From JACVRW01 sp963835705 (lineage in GTDB: Bacteria; Actinomycetota; Thermoleophilia; Solirubrobacterales; Thermoleophilaceae), in contig CAWIGR010000022.1 of assembly GCA_963835705.1 (NCBI GenBank), positions 62,001-126,000 on the forward strand: DNA of 64,000 nucleotides, written 5' to 3'. Shown one piece after another: positions 14,934 through 23,000 of the stretch. The notes beneath the pieces are model-generated. The model saw nothing but the letters and a program-made list of their open reading frames with translations, made no database searches and was not told where the DNA came from. Both the position numbers and the translations under genes were made by a program. Numbering within the stretch: the stretch's first letter is position 1; each line of letters starts with the position of its first letter.

Positions 14934-16067
14934 ATGCTCGGCCACGCCGCGGTCGGCAGTTGGAGCGGGGGGCGCTTCATGCGCTTCGGCGAGGCGATCT
15001 CCGAGGAGCGCCTGGAAGCGCTGCTGCGGCCGGGAGACGGTATTCGCTCGGTCATGACGGCCGACGCCTACGGCGCCGGCGAGGCGGACGCGCTCGTCGG
15101 ACGTGCCCTGAAGGGGGTGCCGCGCGCGGACTACGCGCTCGTGGGCGCGGTCGGCCACGACTTCTACGAGGGGGAGCGTGAGGGAGCCAAGGGGTACCCG
15201 CGCTTCACCGATCCGCGCCTGCGCGCGCCCCGGGATTACGGCGCCTACCTGCGCATGGCCACCGAGCGCAGCCTGCAGCGCTGCGGCGCGGACTCGTTCG
15301 ACCTGCTGCTGCTCCACAACCCCGACCGGCGCGGCTTCGAGTCGCCCGAGGTGTGGAGCGGGTTGCGCGAGCTGCGCGACGCGGGCCTCACTCGGTCGGT
15401 CGGCGTGGCGCCGGGCCCCGCCAACGGCTTCACGCTCGACCTGATCGGCTGCTTCGAGCGCTACGGCGAGCTGATCGACTGGGCGATGGTCATCCTGAAC
15501 CCGCTCGAGCCGTGGCCCGGCGAGCTGGTGCTCGATGCGGCGGCGCGCTTCGAGGTGAGCATCGTCACGCGCGTGGTCGACTACGGCGGGCTGTTCCACG
15601 ACGACCTATTACCCGGTCACCGCTTTCCACCCGACGACCACCGAGGGTTCCGCCCGGATGGGTGGGTGGAGGCCGGGCGCGAGAAGCTCGAGCGAATGCG
15701 ACCGATCGCGGCGCGGCACGGCCTCTCGATGCTCCAGCTGGCCTGCTCCTGGAACCTCTCCCATGCGGCGGTCGAGTGCGTCGCGCCGACCCTGATCGAG
15801 GAGCCCGGCGGCGCCAAGCCGATCGAGCGCAAGCGCGAGGAGCTGGCCGGGGTGCCCGAGCACTCGCCGCTGACCGTGGAGGAGTTCGTGGAGATCAGGG
15901 CGATCGGCGACAACACCGGCTCGATGCTGCTGAAGGGCGCCACGCCCGACCACGACGGCGAGGAGCGACCGGACCGCTGGACGCTCGCCCCGGAGCAGGT
16001 CGACCTGGCGCGGCGCTGGCGCATCGACCCCGAGCGCGACCTGCGCCGGACCATCGGCGTCGCCTGA
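14934..16067 (+). CDS. Aldo/keto reductase-family protein, catalytic lysine not seen
   Basis: 377 residues fitting an AKR (beta/alpha)8 barrel: MTADAYGAGEADALVGRAL resembles the Asp/Tyr segment, DLLLLHNPD has the conserved histidine, and GLTRSVGVAPG matches the usual GxxRxxGVS strand. At the position where AKRs carry the catalytic lysine (TK.G) this protein reads LVGAVGHDF, so the tetrad looks incomplete. It may bind NADP without normal reductase chemistry, or the lysine may be supplied elsewhere. The substrate is unknown. The ATG at 14934 fits the TAGAGT -10 six bases upstream. Confidence 0.75.
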   Translation: MLGHAAVGSWSGGRFMRFGEAISEERLEALLRPGDGIRSVMTADAYGAGEADALVGRALKGVPRADYALVGAVGHDFYEGEREGAKGYPRFTDPRLRAPRDYGAYLRMATERSLQRCGADSFDLLLLHNPDRRGFESPEVWSGLRELRDAGLTRSVGVAPGPANGFTLDLIGCFERYGELIDWAMVILNPLEPWPGELVLDAAARFEVSIVTRVVDYGGLFHDDLLPGHRFPPDDHRGFRPDGWVEAGREKLERMRPIAARHGLSMLQLACSWNLSHAAVECVAPTLIEEPGGAKPIERKREELAGVPEHSPLTVEEFVEIRAIGDNTGSMLLKGATPDHDGEERPDRWTLAPEQVDLARRWRIDPERDLRRTIGVA

Positions 16068-17144
16068 TCAGGGCCCCTCGAGCAGATCGGCGCAGCGCTG
16101 GAGCTCCTCCGTGTCCTCGGGCCGCGCCTTGTCGAGGCACTCGGCGTAGCGCCGGAACGCCTCCGGGTCGCTCGCACCGTCTCCGACCCCTCCGGACGGC
16201 ATGTCGGGCGGCCCCGGCGCATCGGGCTGACCCGCTCCGCCGCCGAGCCCGCCGGCAAGGCCGCCCGCGCCGAGCGAGTCGGTCAGGTCCGACAGCGGGC
16301 GGGCGTTGGCCGGTGCCTCGATCTCCTGCTCTCCGTTCACGTCCCGGAACTCCACCGAGAACACGATCGACCCGCCGTCGAGGCCTCCGAGCCCGGCCCG
16401 GCTGCGCTTCGGGATCTCGAACTCCACCCGGCCCGACACGCGCCGGATGATGTCGTCCTCCTTGCCGACGTAGACGTCGAAGCTCGGGTCCTGAACGGCC
16501 TCGGTCAGCTCGCGGATGTCGGCTTGGCTCAGGCGCGGCGGAGCGGGCTGCCCGGCCGCGCCGCCGAGCGCCGAGCCCGAGCGCGCGACGAACCGGTTCA
16601 GGTTGCGCATCAGGTTCTCTACGTCGAGCGTGCCTGACACGTGGCTGGTCTCCACGCCGGCCACCTCCGCGTCGCCCTCCTCCTCGGCCTCGGCGAGCCA
16701 GGAGCGCGGGTCCAGGCCGAGCTCGCTGAGTGGCTTGTTGTCCGCGCCGTCGCTGTTCTTGCGGATCGCCGCGTTCGCCTCGCGCACGCCTTCGGGCGGC
16801 TGCTCGTAGAACACGTCCTGGAACTTCACGAAGGCCCGGTCCCCGGTCGTGAGCACGCCGCTCGTGACGGTCTGGCCGCCGCCGTCGGACCCGATCCTCA
16901 ACTCGATGTCCGCCGACGGCAGCTTGTCCTCGTTGGTGCGAAACGGCCCCTCGGCCTCGATCCGGATCGGCTCCTCGAGCAGGCCAGTCATCTCGATCTC
17001 GGCGTCGAGCTTCAGGTCGGCGCTCTGGATCTCCTCCGAGAACGCGCGGTCGAGCAGGTTCTCGACGTCGTCGGTGTCCTCGTCCCCGCCGCACGCCGCG
17101 AGCAGGCAGGCAGCCAGAAGCAGCAGACAAGCGAGGCGGCGCAC
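16068..17144 (-). CDS. Secreted lipoprotein, LppX/LprG-like fold suspected
   Basis: 358 residues. A lipoprotein signal (LACLLLLAACLLAACGGDED; lipobox cysteine after LAA) is followed by a domain with repeated amphipathic strands (ADLKLDAEIEMTGLLEEPIRIEAEGPF, then FVKFQDVFYEQPP), the style of actinobacterial LppX/LprG carriers of lipids. A Gly/Pro-rich linker near residue 305 and a small cysteine-paired tail (YAECLDKARPEDTEELQRCADLL) follow. The GTG at 17144 is supported by TATCCT seven bases upstream. It ends flush against the aldo/keto reductase stop. Confidence 0.75.
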   Translation of the reverse strand: MRRLACLLLLAACLLAACGGDEDTDDVENLLDRAFSEEIQSADLKLDAEIEMTGLLEEPIRIEAEGPFRTNEDKLPSADIELRIGSDGGGQTVTSGVLTTGDRAFVKFQDVFYEQPPEGVREANAAIRKNSDGADNKPLSELGLDPRSWLAEAEEEGDAEVAGVETSHVSGTLDVENLMRNLNRFVARSGSALGGAAGQPAPPRLSQADIRELTEAVQDPSFDVYVGKEDDIIRRVSGRVEFEIPKRSRAGLGGLDGGSIVFSVEFRDVNGEQEIEAPANARPLSDLTDSLGAGGLAGGLGGGAGQPDAPGPPDMPSGGVGDGASDPEAFRRYAECLDKARPEDTEELQRCADLLEGP

Positions 17145-17151
17145 GCCGGGC

Positions 17152-17157
17152 AGGATA
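17152..17157 (-). promoter_or_regulatory. Leaderless -10 element TATCCT of the lipoprotein gene
   Basis: TATCCT on the minus strand ends seven bases before the GTG start at 17144, which decides that start. Confidence 0.5.
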
Positions 17158-17195
17158 GTGGGAGGGGTGTTGCGGACTCGGCGGGTCTGGCGCAA

Positions 17196-17216
17196 GCGCC
17201 CGGCTCGGCCGGGCGC
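17196..17216. repeat. GC hairpin, copy 2 of a two-member family
   Basis: GCGCCCGGC, loop TCG, GCCGGGCGC, preceded by CGCAA. Compared with the copy at 7966-7986, stem positions 3 and 5 change from A-T to G-C and from T-A to C-G, on both sides of the stem. It lies in the 124-bp gap between divergent genes. Confidence 0.6.
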
Positions 17217-17268
17217 GCAGCGATGGGCGACACCGCAACCCTTGGGGGCCATCCTCGTTGTATCCCTG

Positions 17269-18837
17269 ATGCGGCAGTACCCCCGGACCATCGCGCTCGC
17301 GGTGGCCGCCGCTCTGCTCGCGGCGGCCCCGGCCCAGGCTGGTGAGGTCATCCTCGTGGATGGCGACCGAGCCGTGCGCGTGAACGACCCCTCCGTGCCG
17401 GCCGAGCGCGAGATTGCGCTCGGCATGCCGGTCGGCGGACGCGGCCCGCTGGGGACCGCGGCGGCGCGCTCGGGGCGCGAGGCGCGGGCGGCGCGCCGGG
17501 CCCGCGGCGCATGGCGGCGCGCACGCGGCGCGCCCCCGAAGCGCAGGGACCGCCGTGCGGTGTACTCCGCGCTCAGGCGCGTCCAGAGCCGCGACGGCGT
17601 CGAGGAGGCCGACGCGCGGCGCTGGCGCACCTGGTACGTCCGCTCGCTCCGCACCTACAAGAAGCTGCGCGGCGCCCGCGCCCAGCAGCTCGGCTACGTG
17701 ATCGACTCGGTCGAGGCGCTGGCGCTTTCGAAGCGGCTGGGAGCGACGCGCATGCCGGCGGCGTTCGTGCAGCTCGAGCGCAACCGGCGCTACTGGCGCT
17801 CGCTCCCCTACCCGAGTGCGGGCGATCAGGTGAGCTTCAAGGGCAGCGAGATCCTGTACCAGTACTTCCCCGGCGAGGGGCTCCAGCTCCACCCGCTCTC
17901 CACCTTCAAGAAGGCCAACCACATGTTCGGGGCCTGCCAGAGCGGCAGCGCGAGCTGCGACGAGGCCGGCCTGCGGCTGCTGCTGGACGAGATGACCGCG
18001 CTGGCGGTGCGCCGGTCGAAGGCGTTCATCGCCTGGGAGTACGCCTTCCACTTCGGCGGCGGCTCGCCGCCGTGGATCAGCGGGCTGTCGCAGGGGACCG
18101 CGCTCCAGGCGTACGCGCGCGCCGGCACGCTGCTCCAGGAGCCGAGCTACGTGGAGACGGCACGGGCCGGCCTGGGCGCGTTCGAGGCGGGGCCGCCCCG
18201 GGGCGTGCGCACGCGAGGCCCGCGCGGCGGCGTGCACTACCTCGAGTACTCGTTCGCTCGGCGGCTGTACATCTTCAACGGGTTCCTGCAGGCGCTGATC
18301 GGGCTGCACGACTTCGGCAAGCTGACCGGGGAGGCGCGGGCCACGGCCCTCTTCCAGCAGGCCGAGCCCGAGGCCCGCGCGGAGGTGCCGCTGTCGGACG
18401 TGGGCGACTGGTCGCTCTACTCCTACCGCGGCAACGAGTCGTCGAGCGACTACCACGAGCTGCTGCGCGAGTTCCTGGCCTCGATGTGCACGCGCCGCCT
18501 CGGGCCGCTCTACTGCGACTACGCCGAGCGCTACCGCGGCTATCAGGTCGACCCGCCGGAGCTGGTCTACACCGGCCCCGCCACCGCGCTGGAGGACGAG
18601 CCGACGGCGATCCGCTTCAACGTCTCGAAGCTGTCGGCCGTGGAGGTGAAGGTGCTCCGCGGCTCGAGGGTCGTGTTCTCGAGGACCGCCACGTTCCGCC
18701 GCGGCGACGGGTCGTTCTCGTTCCGCCCCGGCGCGCCCGGCCTGCTCACGGTGCAGCTGGCGGCCAAGGAACTCCGCACCGGGCTCGGCAAGAGGGACCG
18801 CGCCACGGGCGAGGTGGACGTGCGGCCCGCCACCTAG
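17269..18837 (+). CDS. Secreted D-glucuronyl C5-epimerase-like protein
   Basis: 522 residues: a cleavable signal peptide (residues 1-25, ending APAQAGE), a basic Arg/Ala-rich stretch, and an (alpha/alpha) toroid domain like the C-terminal domain of glucuronyl C5-epimerase. The best landmarks are AFIAWEYAFHFGGGSPPWISG, GTALQAYARAGTLLQ and LYIFNGFLQALIGLHDF, matching the family's repeated SG.SQG and LNGF..AL.GL motifs. A C-terminal beta-sandwich (residues 430-520) follows. It probably acts on a cell-surface or environmental polysaccharide; the substrate is not predictable. Confidence 0.78.
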   Translation: MRQYPRTIALAVAAALLAAAPAQAGEVILVDGDRAVRVNDPSVPAEREIALGMPVGGRGPLGTAAARSGREARAARRARGAWRRARGAPPKRRDRRAVYSALRRVQSRDGVEEADARRWRTWYVRSLRTYKKLRGARAQQLGYVIDSVEALALSKRLGATRMPAAFVQLERNRRYWRSLPYPSAGDQVSFKGSEILYQYFPGEGLQLHPLSTFKKANHMFGACQSGSASCDEAGLRLLLDEMTALAVRRSKAFIAWEYAFHFGGGSPPWISGLSQGTALQAYARAGTLLQEPSYVETARAGLGAFEAGPPRGVRTRGPRGGVHYLEYSFARRLYIFNGFLQALIGLHDFGKLTGEARATALFQQAEPEARAEVPLSDVGDWSLYSYRGNESSSDYHELLREFLASMCTRRLGPLYCDYAERYRGYQVDPPELVYTGPATALEDEPTAIRFNVSKLSAVEVKVLRGSRVVFSRTATFRRGDGSFSFRPGAPGLLTVQLAAKELRTGLGKRDRATGEVDVRPAT

Positions 18838-18839
18838 CT

Positions 18840-18845
18840 TAGGAT
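18840..18845 (+). promoter_or_regulatory. -10 element TAGGAT of the ArsA-like gene
   Basis: A TANNNT hexamer nine bases before ATG 18855, overlapping the end of the preceding gene's short spacer. Confidence 0.45.
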
Positions 18846-18854
18846 CGGCGCCTC

Positions 18855-20018
18855 ATGGCGCCACGAACCATCCTGTACACGGGCAAGGGCGGCGTCGGCA
18901 AGACGAGCGTCGCCGCCGCCACCGCCCGCCGCTGCGCGGCCGCCGGGCTGCGCACCGTGGTGCTCTCGACCGACCCCGCCCACAGCCTGTCCGACTCGCT
19001 CGAGGCCGAGCTGGGCGCCGAGCCCACCCAGGCCGAGGCCAACCTGTTCGGGCAGGAGGTCCAGGCCCAGGAGGAGATGGAGCGCCACTGGGACTCGGTC
19101 CAGGGCTGGCTCGGCACGCTGCTCGAGGAGCGCGGCGTCGACCGGATCGCGGCCGAGGAGCTGACCGTGCCGCCCGGCATGGACGAGCTGTTCTCGCTCC
19201 TGTGGATCAAGCGCCATCACGAGGAGGGCGAGTTCGACTGCGTGGTGGTGGACTGCGCGCCGACCGGCGAGACGCTGCGGCTGCTCTCGTTCCCGGACGT
19301 GGTGACCTGGTGGCTCGAGCGGATCCTGCCCTCCCAGCGGCGGCTCGCGCCCTTTGCCCGCACGCTGTTCGACGTGCCCCTGCCCGGTGACGCCGTGTTC
19401 GAGGACATCGAGCGCCTGGCGCGCAACCTGGTGGCAATGAACGGCATCCTGCGCGACCGCACGCGGACGACCGTCCGGCTCGTGACGAACGCGGACCGGA
19501 TGGTCGTGAAGGAGGCGATGCGGACCTTCACCTACCTGAACCTGTACGGCTACCTCACCGACGCCGTGGTGGTGAACCGCCTGCTGCCCGCGGACGGCTA
19601 CTTCGCCGCCTGGAGCGAGGTGCAGCGCGAGCAGCTCGAGCTCGTGCGCTCGGCCTTCGAGCCGGTGCCGGTGCTCACGGCGCCGTACCTGGAGCGCGAG
19701 GTGGTCGGGCCCGAGATGCTCGACCGGCTGGCCGGGGAGGTGTTCGGCGAGCGCGATCCCGCCGCGGTGCTGCACTCGCACATCGCGCAGGAGCTTGTGA
19801 CCGAGAACGGGCGCGCGACATTGAGGCTCGACGTTCCCTTTGCGGAGAAGGGCGATCTGGGGTTGAAGAAGATCGGCCTCGAGGTGGTCGTCCGGGTGGG
19901 CAGTCAGAAACGGACGATCATGCTCCCGCCCGGGCTCGCCCCGTACTCGGCCAGCGGCGCGAGGTTCGAGGACGGGACCTTGGAGATCTCATTCGAAAGG
20001 GCGGGCGATGAGCACTGA
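18855..20018 (+). CDS. ArsA/Get3-family ATPase
   Basis: 387 residues. The deviant P-loop GKGGVGKTS opens the protein, followed by VVLSTDPAHSLSDSL (switch I), VVVDCAPTGETLRLLSFP (switch II) and NRLLP. The last 85 residues form a small beta domain (LRLDVPFAEKGDLGLKKIGLEVVVRVG) like the alpha-crystallin-type domain attached to many actinobacterial and plant ArsA-like proteins. There is no arsB or arsR beside it, so tail-anchored protein handling or another client is as likely as arsenite efflux. It overlaps the next gene by 11 bases. Confidence 0.9.
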   Translation: MAPRTILYTGKGGVGKTSVAAATARRCAAAGLRTVVLSTDPAHSLSDSLEAELGAEPTQAEANLFGQEVQAQEEMERHWDSVQGWLGTLLEERGVDRIAAEELTVPPGMDELFSLLWIKRHHEEGEFDCVVVDCAPTGETLRLLSFPDVVTWWLERILPSQRRLAPFARTLFDVPLPGDAVFEDIERLARNLVAMNGILRDRTRTTVRLVTNADRMVVKEAMRTFTYLNLYGYLTDAVVVNRLLPADGYFAAWSEVQREQLELVRSAFEPVPVLTAPYLEREVVGPEMLDRLAGEVFGERDPAAVLHSHIAQELVTENGRATLRLDVPFAEKGDLGLKKIGLEVVVRVGSQKRTIMLPPGLAPYSASGARFEDGTLEISFERAGDEH

Positions 20019-20229
20019 CGAGGAGAAGGGCCGCCCGCTGCCCGATCCCGCCGCGCTCTTCGTCCTGCTCGACGGCGTGCGCGCCGCGGCGCCGCGCGAG
20101 CTGCGCGACCAGGTGACCAACCTGATCCGCGAGTTCCTGCTCACGCTGCGCTCGCTGATCGACTGGTACCTCGAGCGGCTCGACGAGCGCCCGCGGGAGC
20201 GCGAGGTGGAGGACATTCCGATCGAATGA
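20008..20229 (+). CDS. Small helical partner of the ArsA-like ATPase
   Basis: 73 residues, amphipathic helix throughout (ALFVLLDGVRAAAPRELRDQVTNLIREFLLTLRSLIDWYLERLDERP). It starts inside the ATPase gene (11-base overlap) and its stop overlaps the peroxiredoxin start (ATGA), so the three are one translational unit. I do not recognise a named family; the placement suggests an accessory subunit. Confidence 0.7.
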   Translation: MSTDEEKGRPLPDPAALFVLLDGVRAAAPRELRDQVTNLIREFLLTLRSLIDWYLERLDERPREREVEDIPIE

Positions 20230-20816
20230 GCGAGTTCGCGTCGCTGCCCCCGGACCTGCCCGTGCCCGAGGATGACGGCGCGGCGGATCACCTGCCGGGC
20301 GCGGAGCTGCCCTCGGTGTCGCTGCCCGTGGCCGGCGGCGGGCGGTTCGCCCTTCGCGGGACGGAGGCCGCCGGGACGCTCGTGGCCTTCGTCTATCCGC
20401 GCACCGGGACGCCGGGCCGGGCGATGCCGCCGGGTTGGGACGACATCCCCGGCGCGCGCGGGTGCACCCCTCAGAGCTGCTCGTTCCGGGACCGCCACGA
20501 GGCTCTGACCGATCTCGGCGCCGTGGTCGTGGGGATCAGCGCGATGGATCCGGGCGAGCAGGCCGCGTTCGCCGAGCGCGAGGAGATCCCCTACCCGCTG
20601 CTGAACGACGGGCCGCTGGCGCTGCGCGACCAGCTCGGGCTACCCACCTTCGACGTCCACGGGACGGCGCTGTATCGGCGCCTCGCCTTCGTGGCGGAGG
20701 GCGGCCGGATCGAGAAGGTCTTCTATCCCGTGTTCCCGCCCGACCGGAACGCCGAGGAGGTCGAGCGCTACCTGAAGTCCGGCAGGCCCTTCGGGCCGGC
20801 GTCGCGCTTGGCGTAG
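20226..20816 (+). CDS. Peroxiredoxin (AhpC/TSA superfamily)
   Basis: 196 residues, thioredoxin-fold peroxidase. The active site region reads YPRTGTPG then GARGCTPQSCSFRD, a PrxQ/BCP-like arrangement in which the peroxidatic cysteine (GCTPQSC) is followed by another cysteine five residues on; an insertion of about 20 residues separates it from the usual P-R-T strand. It probably reduces peroxides with thioredoxin. It is coupled to the small helical protein by ATGA. Its last 49 bases overlap the convergent sulfatase-like gene. Confidence 0.88.
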   Translation: MSEFASLPPDLPVPEDDGAADHLPGAELPSVSLPVAGGGRFALRGTEAAGTLVAFVYPRTGTPGRAMPPGWDDIPGARGCTPQSCSFRDRHEALTDLGAVVVGISAMDPGEQAAFAEREEIPYPLLNDGPLALRDQLGLPTFDVHGTALYRRLAFVAEGGRIEKVFYPVFPPDRNAEEVERYLKSGRPFGPASRLA

Positions 20817-22255
20817 CCCCACAGCCGGCTAACGACCTTCGGGTGGCTGCCGGCCAGGTTCACGTGCTCGTTGCTCAGCGCGTAGAGGCGCTTGCGGAGG
20901 CCCCGGTTGTCGGAGATCAGCAGCCAGCGCCCGTCGGCGGAGGCCACGTGGTCGTTGTAGGAGGCGGTCCGGTAGGGCCGCGCCCGGCGCGGCTTCCGGC
21001 CGTCGAGCAGCGGCGACAGGTCCACCCCGTCCATGTGGCCCGGGATCTCCTGGCCGAGCTCCGCCAGCACCGTCGGGCCGACGTCGTGCGTGGACGCGAA
21101 GTACTTGCTCTCCCGTCCTGCCGCCTTCCTCGCGGGATGCCGGATCAGGAACGGCACGTGGCTGAGCTCGTCGTGGATCTCGTCGTAGCGCTTGCCCACC
21201 CATCCGTACTCGCCGAGCAGCACGCCGTGGTCGCTGAGCAACACGACGAGCGTGTTGTCCATCAGCCCGAGGTTCGCGAGCCGGTCGAGGAAGTGGCCTA
21301 GCCAGGCATCCACGAGCGACACCTCGGCGGCGTAGAGCTGGCGCATGCGCCGCAGGACACCCGGCGACAGGTCGAGCGCCGCGTGCTTGGCCGAGGGCGT
21401 GGGGAACGGCTGGAGCGGCTCGATCGGCGTGTTGGGCGGGCCGTACAGATCCCTCAGGCGGCGTGGCGCGTCCCACGGCTCGTGCGCGTCGAAGGAGTCG
21501 ATCACGAGCGCGAACGGCTGGCGCGTGCTCGCCCACTCGACCCAGTTCATGCCGTTGCGGAACACGCGCGCCGCCAGGTAGTTCTTCTCGTCGCGGTCGC
21601 GCGGGTTCGCGGCCAGGTAGGCGGCCAGGCGCGGCTCCGCGCGCGACCCCCGCAGCGACGGCGGCAGGTGGCGCGCGACCTCGGCCTTCGTCACCTTGCG
21701 CCTCGGCTCGAAGCGCAGCGGCGACTGGCCGTCCACCAGCTCGACGCGGTCGAAGGTGCGACGGAAGCGCTTGTGCACGCCGAGCAGGAGGTGCGGGTTG
21801 TCGGTCACGTAGCCGGTCGTCCAGCCCTGCTCGCGCAGCACCTCGGTCCACGTCTTGCCGTCGCTGCCGACCGGCTCCCAGCCCGGCTGCGGCGGCAGCT
21901 GCTTGACGGGGCGCCATCCCCGGAACGGATAGGTGCGGCGGCCGGCCATGATGGCGCGGCGCGCGGGGATGGTGGGCATCCCCTCCGGGTAGGCGCGCGA
22001 GAAGCGGAGCCCCTCCCGGGCGACCTTGTTCATCGCCGGTGTGCGCGCGCCCGGCCCGTAGACGTGGTCGGCCCGCAGGCTGTCCATCACCACGACCACC
22101 ACGTTCATCGCCCCCGGCGGCGCCGGCTGGCGCTGGAAGCTCGACCTGCCCGAGGCGTCGTCGTTGTCGCAGCCGGCCGCCCCGAGCAGGGTGAACCCGG
22201 CGGCGCCGGTTCCACCGGCCTGGATCAGGCGCCGGCGTGTGAAGTCCTGGCCCAA
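20768..22255 (-). CDS. Sulfatase-superfamily hydrolase with threonine at the nucleophile position
   Basis: 495 residues. A Tat signal (FTRRRLIQAGGTGAAG) with a lipobox-like cysteine (LLGAAGCDN) exports it. The alkaline phosphatase-superfamily fold is clear: VVVVVMDSLRADHVYG, the nucleophile segment MPTIPARRAIMAGRR, LLSDHGVLLGEYG and the closing metal residues. The C/S-x-P-x-R sulfatase signature reads T-I-P-A-R, so a formylglycine cannot form and threonine would attack directly, as in phosphodiesterases and phosphoglycerol transferases. The start is TTG at 22255, four bases after the upstream stop. Confidence 0.85.
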   Translation of the reverse strand: MGQDFTRRRLIQAGGTGAAGFTLLGAAGCDNDDASGRSSFQRQPAPPGAMNVVVVVMDSLRADHVYGPGARTPAMNKVAREGLRFSRAYPEGMPTIPARRAIMAGRRTYPFRGWRPVKQLPPQPGWEPVGSDGKTWTEVLREQGWTTGYVTDNPHLLLGVHKRFRRTFDRVELVDGQSPLRFEPRRKVTKAEVARHLPPSLRGSRAEPRLAAYLAANPRDRDEKNYLAARVFRNGMNWVEWASTRQPFALVIDSFDAHEPWDAPRRLRDLYGPPNTPIEPLQPFPTPSAKHAALDLSPGVLRRMRQLYAAEVSLVDAWLGHFLDRLANLGLMDNTLVVLLSDHGVLLGEYGWVGKRYDEIHDELSHVPFLIRHPARKAAGRESKYFASTHDVGPTVLAELGQEIPGHMDGVDLSPLLDGRKPRRARPYRTASYNDHVASADGRWLLISDNRGLRKRLYALSNEHVNLAGSHPKVVSRLWGYAKRDAGPKGLPDFR

Positions 22256-22259
22256 GGAC

Positions 22260-22481
22260 CTATGACCGGCCCCGCGAGATGTCGATCGAGCGGATGGCGT
22301 GCTCGTCGGGGAGCTTCGCCATCACCTCGCGCACGATCTCCTGCACATCGCGCTCGTCGTGGCCGAAGTCGTCGAGAAACGACTTCAGCGCCGTCCAGGT
22401 GATCTTCAGCTGGGCGGGGGTCAGGTCGAGCCGGTAGGCGATGTCGTGCGGCCCGATCAGATTGAGCTCTTCGTCAGCCAT
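22260..22481 (-). CDS. Small conserved-looking acidic protein (73 aa)
   Basis: 73 residues: DIAYRLDLTPAQLKITWTALKSFLDDFGHDERDVQEIVREVMAKLPDE forms two or three amphipathic helices. No family name is certain. It lies four bases upstream of the sulfatase-like gene and is probably cotranscribed. A TACTGT -10 element ten bases before the ATG supports this start. Confidence 0.65.
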   Translation of the reverse strand: MADEELNLIGPHDIAYRLDLTPAQLKITWTALKSFLDDFGHDERDVQEIVREVMAKLPDEHAIRSIDISRGRS

Positions 22482-22491
22482 GCAGCCCGAA

Positions 22492-22497
22492 ACAGTA
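22492..22497 (-). promoter_or_regulatory. -10 element TACTGT
   Basis: A minus-strand TANNNT hexamer ten bases before ATG 22481, upstream of the small protein and sulfatase-like pair. Confidence 0.4.
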
Positions 22498-22532
22498 GCC
22501 GGGCCCACGGCCGGGTCGCGCCGAAGCCGTAC

Positions 22533-22538
22533 TACCCT
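22533..22538 (+). promoter_or_regulatory. Leaderless -10 element TACCCT of the EVE gene
   Basis: TACCCT ends six bases before GTG 22545; the same hexamer and spacing occur at 30999-31004. Confidence 0.5.
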
Positions 22539-22544
22539 TCGGTC

Positions 22545-23000
22545 GTGGCCAAGACCTGGATCCTGACCGGCTCGCTGGACAACTTCCGCGCCACCCGCGC
22601 CCATCGCTTCGGCGTGATCGGCGCCAAGGAGGGCCGGCGCCGGATGGCCGAGCAGATCGAGCCCGGCGACCGGATCGTGTTCTACGTGACCGGAGTGCAG
22701 GCGTTCGGCGCGATCGTGAAGGTCACGGGCGAGATGTACGAGGACCGCGCGAAGATCTGGCCCGGCAAGCCCGGCAAGGCCGATCCCTACCCCTGGCGCT
22801 TCGAGACCGAGCCCGAGGTGGTGCTGGACGAGGACGGCTTCGTACCGGCGGTGGAGCTCGCCGGCGAGCTCGAGCACGTGCGCAAGTGGCCGGAGGCGCA
22901 CTGGCAGCTCGCCTTCCAGGGCCAGCTCCGCCACGTCTCGGACGCCGACGCAAGGCTGCTCCAGCGCCGCCTGCGCCAGGCGACGCCCGCGGCGGCGTGA
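22545..23000 (+). CDS. EVE-domain protein
   Basis: 151 residues spanning one EVE domain of the PUA-like fold: TWILTGSLDNFRATRAHRFGVIG, MAEQIEPGDRIVFYVTGVQAFGAIVKVTGEMYED and PWRFETEPEVVLDE. EVE proteins bind modified bases in nucleic acids. No restriction or defence partner is adjacent; downstream are a 66-residue helical protein and a DUF2203 protein, joined by GTGA and TGATG overlaps. The GTG start is set by the -10 element six bases upstream. Confidence 0.88.
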   Translation: MAKTWILTGSLDNFRATRAHRFGVIGAKEGRRRMAEQIEPGDRIVFYVTGVQAFGAIVKVTGEMYEDRAKIWPGKPGKADPYPWRFETEPEVVLDEDGFVPAVELAGELEHVRKWPEAHWQLAFQGQLRHVSDADARLLQRRLRQATPAAA

